Positions 56,719 through 64,000 of a stretch of DNA of 64,000 nucleotides are shown in pieces (the first letter of the stretch is position 1; each line of letters begins with the position of its first letter). The stretch comes from Bedellia somnulentella (lineage: Eukaryota; Arthropoda; Insecta; Lepidoptera; Bedelliidae): positions 8,898,873-8,962,872 of the forward strand of contig OY755173.1 in the NCBI GenBank assembly GCA_963576735.1. The letters run 5' to 3'. The notes beneath the pieces are model-generated. The model did not search any database. It had not been told where the DNA came from and saw nothing but the letters and a program-made list of their open reading frames with translations. Made by a program: the position numbers and the translations under genes.

Positions 56719-57282
56719 TCACCGTATTAATTACTTCTTTATCCTCAATAAAACATTTAGCCATAGTCCATTAATTTGGGGATGGGCCGATTAAAAGTCA
56801 CGGTAACAGACTCATCTAAAAACTACAAAACAGCAATATCTATCTTCTCATCTTTTCTAATTCTGTAAAACCAAAGTTAGTTCGCATTGAAAATCATAGA
56901 CCTGGTCAACCCACTCACACAAAACGTTGAACTTATAAAGCTAGCGTTTTCGTAATCTGATAAGGTGCATTGAAATCTCTCCAATATGCACCAACCCAAT
57001 CGAACAGCTGCCGCCGGGCTTTATCGGTCATCGACCCTAGTTCGTTTCCTGGTATGCACTCATTTACACCGTTACATCTATAGAGACTTTTAAACTATAC
57101 AGCATACTATAATTAGAATCCTATGTACGTATAGTATATCATTCATTAAGTCCGTGGAGAATTTCAAGTTTTGAAAAGGGTTTGAAAGCTATTCATACTG
57201 TTACTTAAATTCCAAATTTTGATTACGAAACTTTGTTCACAGGATAAAGGATACAAACTTTATTATTAAACATACTTCGCCA
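56719..57282. other. No gene seen
   Basis: Mixed composition; a GC-richer patch at 56990-57060 matches nothing known to me. Confidence 0.55.
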
Positions 57283-57330
57283 TATCTAGAGGTCGCGGGT
57301 TTGATCCACTGACGACAATAATTTATAAGA
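57283..57330 (+). repeat. Possible SINE-C head fragment
   Basis: AGAGGTCGCGGGTTTGATCC resembles the box B region of SINE-C. Too short to be certain. Confidence 0.35.
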
Positions 57331-57379
57331 TAAAAGTTGATGTTTGTTACTTGGTTTTATGTATTTTATTTGCTAATTG

Positions 57380-57632
57380 TATAGTGGCGGCTTAGAATGT
57401 CACTACCCCTTTCTACGGCACGGGTGTCGTAAGAGGCAACTAAGGGTATGCGACTTTTTTAAATGGTTTTTGGGCGATGCGGTTCGAGACCCATTACCAA
57501 CGATACTTTATTTCCACCATCTTAGGTTATCAAATTCGAAATGTGGCTGAAGAGTTTCTAGCTCGGAAGCCCTGGCTACCCCTATTGGGATTTATGGCCG
57601 TCAGTATATGTATGTATGTATGATGGATAAGT
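57380..57632 (+). mobile_element. SINE-B subfamily 2, full length
   Basis: GTGGCGGCTTAGAATGTCAC through GGTTCGAGACCC to GCCGTCAGTATATGTATG. This copy's GGTTCGAGACC matches an RNA polymerase III box B. Confidence 0.9.
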
Positions 57633-57956
57633 ATCCCATAACACTAGTTGTTATTGCACTTTGCTTGGAATTTACTTGGTCTTTGTATTAATCCCCAAAT
57701 TTTTACTTACATTTTCGGTTTAACAGAAGGATACTGTTTTGCTATGAGGTTTGGTTACTTCTAATAAATCTGAAATACGGGGATTTATCATTACAGTTTA
57801 CATATGTTCCCAGTGCTCGAGCACAAGCATTTAAGCCAATATGGTCACAATTCGGCCACAGTTTACCACTTTGGGTTAAGGACTAATACTGTAGAAATGG
57901 GGTACTACTTGTCCAATTCGACACTATTATCGCAAACATCAGCAATTGCTTATATA

Positions 57957-58323
57957 TATAGCAACCGTGATGGCCCAGTGGGTAGAACACTCGGTAATCG
58001 TGCAAACGACTAGTGTTCAAATCCTGGGTCGGGCCTACACCAATTTGTCTTTTCTAAAGACATATGTGTGGTTAATTTATCATGGTTGTTAACGGTGAGG
58101 GAAAACATCGTGAGGAAACCCACATGGCTGAGTTGTACTTAGTCATGTGACAGTGTATTCGTACAAAACGGCGATAGGCCTGCCCCCTATCACGTGAGTA
58201 CACTGTCCATGCAAAACGTGGGTACTCTGAACACCAGGTGACAAAGACACGTGATGTTCAGAAGTATTAGTACCTCTGCCAACCCCTTCGGGGATATTCG
58301 GCGTGAACGTTTATGTTATGTTA
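57957..58323 (+). mobile_element. SINE-A subfamily 2, full length, with TSD
   Basis: Head GCAACCGTGATGGCCCAGTG, box B-like GTGTTCAAATCC, tail ATGTT repeats. Perfect 10 bp duplication TGCTTATATA (57947-57956 and 58324-58333). It sits exactly at the 5' edge of the SINE-B remnant at 58334. Confidence 0.93.
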
Positions 58324-58333
58324 TGCTTATATA

Positions 58334-58512
58334 ATGGCGATAAAGGTTATGGGGCATTTTTAAGTGGTCTTTTGGGCGATGCGGTTGGAAACCCATCACC
58401 AAAGATACTTTATTTTTACCATCTTGTCCCCTATAAACTTCCAAATGTAGCTGAGTAGTTTCCAGCTCTGAAGCTCCGGCTACCAGTTTCTGAGATTTAT
58501 GGCCGTTAGTAT
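58334..58512 (+). mobile_element. SINE-B subfamily 2, split by a LINE
   Basis: Starts GGCGATAAAGGTTATGGGGC, runs through GGGCGATGCGGTTGGAAACC to GGCCGTTAGTAT. The last tail bases are at 60095-60108 on the far side of the LINE. Confidence 0.88.
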
Positions 58513-60094
58513 AATAATAATAATTCTTTAATCAGATTAAAATTGATACATAGTTTACAAGAGTCAGCTGGTCCCAAACTAGGCTCATCGCCTGTATCTC
58601 GGGATACAGCTTATTGTACAATATATTGTTAAGAAACACGAAAAAGACACATTACAATTATTAACATTGCAAAAATAATTAATTGCATAGACTTAACTAT
58701 ACAATACCTTAAAAATACAAAAATCTATGACATTAAAAACTAATAATTATGAATTATAGTTAATCATTTAAACATAATAAAAAGACATTGGTACTCAGTT
58801 TGTAATTTCGTAAGTTAAATGAAGATTAAAGTATGTTCCTTTCTGCGTGTATATGTGTGTGAGTGAGTGTGTGTCAGCAGAAAGGGTGAGTAATGTATAT
58901 TTTAGTGTAATAGTAAATATATAATATAGTTTTATTTGTTCTTATTATGCATAATATATCTCTTAGTAAGTTAAACTAAACTAGTGTTCTTAGTAGATAT
59001 TCCGTTTCATCAAAGTTGATGTTATGTAGCCAATCAAACAAGGTTTTTTTGCATTCATAAACATTCATGGAATAAATATCTATTTGTTTGTTTATTTTGT
59101 TATACATAAAAGGTCCAAGAAAGCAAAAGTATCTATGCGTAAAGGCATGTTTAAATCTACAATTATTGTTGATGACATCCTTGCAGCGCCTTTGTAGTAT
59201 AATGTCGGGATCAAAATTGCTAGAAGAATGTTGCTTGAGTACAACACTATAAATAAACAACTGTCGCACTGTTAGAACGCTGCATTCATTATAAAGCTTT
59301 TGGGTAGGATACCATTTAGGGTGAAAATTCATAATTTTAAGAATAGCTCTTTGGGATCTTTCTATAGAAATCAAAGTGCTTGTTGGTACCCCACCCCAAC
59401 TACTTATGCCATACACTAGGATGGATTGGCATAGTGATAAATATATATTATTAAGTAGTTTGGGGTCTGCTATTGATCTAAGACGACAAAATACGAACAT
59501 CAACTTTCTGATTCTATTAGCAATAAGTTTGATATGTTCCTTGAAGTTCAGATTAGAATCCAGGATCACTCCAAGGTATTTAATGTGATTCGCTCTAGTT
59601 AATTCTGGACAAGTGCAATTGTTTGAAGATTGTAGTGGCAATTTATTACAGCTGTGTGCAATTAAATTATGTGTAATAGCAGGTTGGCTGTTTTTACGCA
59701 TAGAAAAAGACATATATTGCGTTTTATTGGCGTTAAGGGTTAGGCAATTAGATGTAAGCCATTTACACACTTCGTTGAATCCATTTTGTGCGATACCGAA
59801 TACCTCATCCCAAGTGTCTCCAGTAAAAACCAAAGCCGTATCATCAGCGTAACAATAGGTTTTGCCTCCGATGGATTGAGTGCAGAGAAGATCGTTGATG
59901 TATATCAAGAACAGGATGGGACCCAAGATACTACCCTGCGGAACTCCATATGTCACTTGTTCATCAGTACTGATATAATTGTTTATTTTGACACATTGAG
60001 TTCTGTTTGTTAGGTAATCATTAAACAGGGCTAATTGAGTACCTCTTATTCCCATACTTTCCAACTTAGTAAGTAGCTTTGAGATATGTAGTAT
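58513..60094 (-). mobile_element. 5'-truncated LINE inserted in a SINE-B tail
   Basis: A LINE copy of about 1.58 kb lies between two parts of a SINE-B: the left part ends GGCCGTTAGTAT (58512) and the right resumes GAGTATATGTATGTAT (60095). The 3' UTR contains a (GT)n-like run near 58855-58875, and the tail is ATT/AAT repeats at 58511-58525. The repeated (T/G)AGTAT at 58507-58512 and 60095-60100 is a plausible short target-site duplication. Confidence 0.82.
58976..60088 (-). pseudogene. 5'-truncated LINE reverse transcriptase (second LINE family)
   Basis: This open frame encodes the C-terminal part of a LINE ORF2. It starts inside the reverse transcriptase domain at HISKLLTKLESMGIRG, the segment that normally follows the first catalytic Asp (DH..LL.KL). 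It then shows VTYGVPQGSILGPILFLIYIND and CYADDTALVF with the YADD active-site aspartates, and runs through the thumb to a C-terminal tail. The reading frame continues past residue 1 of any ATG, so the protein is broken by 5' truncation, not by a stop. The endonuclease, the first RT motifs and ORF1 are missing; this copy cannot act alone. It differs clearly from the intact LINE at 46-50 kb. A CR1/Jockey-group placement is inference. Confidence 0.9.
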
Positions 60095-60368
60095 GAGTAT
60101 ATGTATGTATAATACATAAATTCCATTGGATATATTTTAAATCATGTATAACGGTCGAATTGTTTGCAACAATATTATACATCAATCAATGACCAAATTT
60201 CAATTCAATGTTCCATTGTCTTTGACATGTCGTATGCAAAACATGTTGGTGGCGAGCATTGTATAGTAGCATTGTCCTTTTGCGTTTCTCAAATCAATCA
60301 CAAGATGAATTCCTGTACAACTTCATATCAGTGTTTATAATCTTAACCCCTTAAAAATATCCTTGAAG

Positions 60369-60475
60369 ATGTCCGTGGTCGAGTAGAAAGGTGACTAGCT
60401 ACTCGGTCCGGAGGTTGTGGGTTTGATTCCTGAGAGCATCATTTGAAACATTTCTCTTTTTTCATTTTATATTCT
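60369..60475 (+). mobile_element. SINE-C, truncated
   Basis: GTCCGTGGTCGAGTAGAAAG and GGTCCGGAGGTTGTGGGTTT match the SINE-C head at 36278 with substitutions. The body is lost after about 100 bp. Confidence 0.65.
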
Positions 60476-60839
60476 CTCCATTCCAATAAACAATTTTCCA
60501 CGCTTCTTTGCTTATAGTACAGGCTATTTATTTGTGGAATGCGCTACTTGAGGAGGTAACAAAAGCCAAATCCTTCCCTATTTACAACGTTCTAGTGAAA
60601 TTCTTAATTACATTAACGTCCATTTATTACAATTACTTCATGTATGTGTTAATTTAAAACCATGTTTATCAAATTTACCCAAATAGGGTTCCGATTGGAG
60701 TGTCACTTGAAATTGGTTTCTTTACGAGGAAATCCGGAGAAGAACCGGTGTGACTGACAAAGTTGAAAGAGTTCCGAAACTTAAGTTTCAATCACGCAAA
60801 ATATGATTCTACACTAGTTTCAATGAACAGGGCTCATTA

Positions 60840-61015
60840 CACAAAGAACCGATAGCCGTTGGGATCAAAGGCTCTGGAGTGGCGGCCTACAGACTAGCCA
60901 TTGTGGGTAGGCCTTCCACAAGGTGGACCGAAGACTTTGTATGGTCGCGGGAAGCTGACGGACGAAGGCAGTGTAGGACCGGTGGTCGAGGAAGTCCTAT
61001 GTGGAGATATATGTT
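60840..61015 (+). pseudogene. LINE C-terminal relic with GRPSTRWTEDFV motif
   Basis: One frame reads VGRPSTRWTEDFVW, close to the GRP-T-RWTDDL motif near the C-terminus of many insect RTE/endonuclease-RT proteins. The preceding DNA (CGATAGCCGTTGGGATCAAA, GGCTCTGGAGTGGCGGCC) fits the usual WSLGSKVLEWRP-type lead, in another frame. It lacks the CGTGAGTATATG tail and so is a different LINE lineage from the other RTE ends. Stops and frameshifts make it non-functional. Confidence 0.72.
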
Positions 61016-62828
61016 TAAATAATTTTGAACAAAATAATTATGGAATTCCTAAATATTTTATTATTTAACAGTGAAAGAAGTAGAAAAAAAACGAGAAGCC
61101 GATATAGTTTTTTTTTAATACTAACATAACAGTAAGTACCCAATTTCTGTGCAATCTTACATTAAGTATTTCTACATCATTACATTTTAATCAACTCTCC
61201 AACACGTTTAGAAACATCTTTATGAAGTTGCATATGTTAAGCCTTCTACGTTTCTTCGAAAAGTCGCGTTGTATTTTCAGTTCCTGTCTTTCGTTTTATC
61301 CAGCAACTTAGTAACACTTTTTCCTTTTCTAGCGGAAGCCGACAGGAGAATAATGTTTCATAGAAGCCATCTCATTTACTACATGTGATTAACACGTACA
61401 TTATTTTTTCACACGAGCACATTAAATAAATTAAAACAAGCTTGAGAGAAGAGAGGAAACGAAATTGTAAAATAGCTTTTAGAAATATTGTTTTTCTTAT
61501 GAACATACATACATACATTGACTCTCGGTGTTATTTCCCAAAAAGGGGTAGCCAATACTTCAGAATCAGAAACTACTTAGGCACTTTCAGAAGTTAAGGT
61601 GGGAAAAGATTGTAAAACAAAGTTTGTTAGTGATGGGTCTACAACTTCATCACTTAACAATCACTTAAAAATACCACTTAAAAACCCCAAGCCGCCTAAT
61701 ACGAAAACCAACTACACCGATACTAATCATCGTTATGTTGTTATGAACCTACTATTACCTACTACTATATATCGGAAGGGATAAATTTCCAACATCCAAA
61801 GAATTCACTACAGAATCTTTTTAAATTTATTGATAGAAAATTTAATAATTCGGTATGCAAAGTTTTACAAAAGTGGTGCTGATTACGAAACCATTTCGAT
61901 ATATTATGTTTTTAAAACATATTTTCTTGAAATTAATTCAAACAAAGCTAAGATGACCATTATTTTAGCAAAAAACTGTAGCAGTATTTGACCTTCAGCA
62001 TTATGTCAAAGACATTCGTTCTTGCAGTTTATTAATAAAATATCGAAAATCATAGGTTTGTTTAGTATGATATCGTAATAATTTCATTTGGGATTACAAA
62101 TTCGTGACATATTTTGCAATTAGCAACATTTTTACTAAACATTTCGCTTTATTTGCATGTCGCTACGTGATATTTTCAATCGATGACGTCATTAAGTACA
62201 AAAGTTGAACAATCTTTAAAAAATCAAAACTTTACAATTACTCATTTTAAATGGAAAATATTCATATAAGTTTTTTATTTTCGTATCTATCGCCTAACGT
62301 TCTAAATGGTAAAACGTACAAAAATAAATTTACCCTACAACTACAAGGTATCCTATATTGTACATGTGTATGAAGTGCGAAATACACACTTATTATTGTC
62401 AATCATCCCGCAGGCTGGAACCGACTCAAAAATTAATTTAAGAGAATTTTAATATTTAGGTAGGTTGAACTGACGCGTGTGGAATAAAGAAATTGCTAAG
62501 GTATTAATCACAGTACTCATATTCAATTAAAAACCTTATTTCGTACTTTTTAGTACTAGATTGTTTATTTTCGTTTGTTTTTCCCGCTATGAAGTCGGTT
62601 TTCTTTTTGTTAAAAGTTATTTTATTTTACGAGTTTTAGAGATGGGTAGACCTGGCAAAGATGCCTCTCGTATTAGGCAGTGCGACAGTTACTGTACCTA
62701 TTATTCTTCGTATTTGCGGTATTTCTATTATTATACGATATTAAATAGGCTCAACTATATGTAACTTTACATTGTTCTTGAAATCCCTCGAAAGGCGATG
62801 GTCTACAATTCTACATCTCAAGAAAGAC
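61016..62828. other. Mostly unassigned
   Basis: Apart from the SINE-B at 61506-61722, AT-rich DNA with no recognised feature. Confidence 0.55.
61506..61722 (-). mobile_element. SINE-B, diverged
   Basis: Reverse copy with AAAAAGGGGTAGCCAATACT and GATGGGTCTACAACTTCATC; the head beyond about 61722 is unrecognisable. Confidence 0.78.
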
Positions 62829-63001
62829 TCAAACGTTCACGCCGAATATCCCCGAAGGGGTTAGCAGAGGTAGTAATACTTCTGAATATCACGTGACATT
62901 GTCACCTGTTGTTCAGAGTACCCACGCTTTGCTTGGACCCACGTTCTCACGTTATACAGAGCAGGCCTATCGGCGTTTTGAACAAATACACTGTGACATG
63001 A
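62829..63001 (-). mobile_element. SINE-A, 5'-truncated
   Basis: Reverse copy of the 3' half, from AACGTTCACGCCGAATATCC to CACTGTGACATGA, where it abuts an unrelated repeat with TTTCGACAGTCCCC. Confidence 0.83.
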
Positions 63002-63007
63002 TTGTGA

Positions 63008-63062
63008 GTTTCGACAGTCCCCTCGATTTCCTGGGATGCCATCATCAGATCCTGGTCTTACG
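63008..63062 (+). repeat. Fragment of CATCATCAG repeat family
   Basis: CCCCTCGATTTCCTGGGATG then CCATCATCAGATCCTGG matches 63313-63360. Confidence 0.7.
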
Positions 63063-63149
63063 GTACTTTCTCGGTAAGAATAACATAACAAAAGAAATGT
63101 TGAGTGAACCTGTATTATCTTCATAAAAGCTACGAAGAGGAGCATAAAT

Positions 63150-63515
63150 CTTTATAGAATGGTGAAAGAACTGTTTCCTTACTCCTAGTGATTAAGGACC
63201 CACACCTTCCATCATCAGCTCAGCAGCATAACAATATGATTTTCAGAAGCAAATGCCAATACCTACTTGTTCATAAAATATGTAAAACGCGGTACATTTG
63301 CCTATAAAATTTCAGGGTTCCCCTCGATTTCTCCAAGATCCCATCATCAGACCCTGACATCCTCACCATGGTACCAATCCGGGAGTATCTTCTTTCGAAC
63401 AAAAAAATAATAATCAAAATCGGTTCACAAATGGCGAAGTAATCGGCGAACATACATAAAAAAAAAAAAATATACGGTCGAATTGAGAACACTCCTTTTT
63501 TTGAAGTCGGTTAAA
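63150..63515 (+). repeat. CATCATCAG repeat family with GAAGTCGGTT end
   Basis: Two related sub-blocks contain CATCATCAG (63210 and 63342); a third lies at 63040. The right end reads GTCGAATTGAGAACACTCC then TTTTTTTGAAGTCGGTTAAAAA, the end also found, reversed, in each unit of the array at 11126-11760. No ORF; class unknown. Confidence 0.65.
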
Positions 63516-63663
63516 AACTAAAAAGAAACTTAGCATACCGAATTGATTCGTTTTGATTTACTTATAGTATCAGTGAACTAGAATATACTTAATGGATGTC
63601 GATAGAGTCACAATAATAAAAAAACTATTTATATTATTACATGAAGATAAACTATCACAGCAA

Positions 63664-63912
63664 CTGTGTAGTGTTGGCTGAGGTAGCACTAACCTATATA
63701 TTCCCGCGGGTGACATTAGAGGTGACTAAGGGATATGAGGCCTTTAAAGTAATTGTCGGGCGATATGCCTAAATACCCATATCGTCCACAAAACGAGTAT
63801 TTGGTTTTACTGTCTTCTTCCTAAACTACTTAGAAAATTGACTGATTTATGGTTAATACTAAAGCTCTGCCTACCGCGTTTTGGAATGTCTAGCCGTGAA
63901 TATAGGTTACGT
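63664..63912 (+). mobile_element. SINE-B, strongly diverged
   Basis: CTGTGTAGTGTTGGCTGAGG at the head and CTCTGCCTACCGCGTTTTGG then TAGCCGTGAATATAGG at the end; the middle is badly mutated. Confidence 0.75.
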
Positions 63913-64000
63913 TAAGTATGTATACTATATTTTATGTGTTCACTACTTCTGAAGTTGCATTAAATATATGAAAGGTTCACACTAAAGAAGAAATAATGCT

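Overview
The window is AT-rich, gene-poor nuclear DNA from an animal. Its repeats point to a moth or butterfly (Lepidoptera): Helitrons carrying internal (GTCT)n runs, Helitron ends reading CTAG...CCGGCTTCGCACGGGT, RTE-type LINE 3' ends, and an intact CR1-like LINE whose ORF1 has a PHD finger and a C-terminal region resembling the FP-protein family. That assignment is inference from repeat content. I found no convincing host protein-coding exon, no true tRNA or rRNA gene and no CRISPR array. The only long open reading frames belong to retrotransposons or a Helitron.

Four mobile families account for most of the recognisable sequence. (1) SINE-B is a roughly 250 bp element (head TGTAGTGTCGGCTTAGAAT, interior GGGCGATGCGGTTGGAGACC, tail CGTGAGTATATGTATG repeats), with about 26 copies on both strands, several with clear target-site duplications. 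(2) RTE LINE 3' ends, all 5'-truncated, end in nearly the same CGTGAGTATATGTATG tail, so RTE is the likely source of the machinery that moves SINE-B. (3) SINE-A is a tRNA-headed element of about 360 bp in two subfamilies, ending in ATGTT repeats in several copies. (4) Helitrons include three copies of a 960-970 bp non-autonomous family plus one that keeps the end of a Pif1-type helicase.

Layout: 1-4.6 kb holds an RTE end and a locally duplicated 290 bp segment, one copy of which is split by a Helitron and flanked by a SINE-A. 4.6-10.4 kb has SINE-A, two SINE-B copies, the helicase-bearing Helitron and a clean RTE insertion. 11.1-14.3 kb is a composite: a tandem array of about 145 bp units, then near-identical inverted arms about 1.6 kb apart enclosing a Helitron. 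14.3-26.4 kb is mostly unassigned AT-rich DNA with scattered SINE-B and RTE pieces and a Helitron carrying a GC-rich insert. 28.3-29.6 kb is a tandem segmental duplication whose two units carry different transposon insertions. 30-45 kb is mostly unassigned with SINE, RTE and Helitron copies. 45.8 to about 50.5 kb is a full-length LINE with both ORFs open, minus strand. 51-64 kb has more SINE-B and SINE-A, a three-element nest at 57.9-60.1 kb and a microRNA-like hairpin at 56.43-56.52 kb.

The strongest observations are the SINE-B/RTE shared tail, a SINE-B insertion whose 5' junction carries an inverted copy of its own flank (7060-7276), the Helitron filled/empty-site pair at 1745-3659, and the intact LINE. 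Family assignments are from reading alone; no database search was run.
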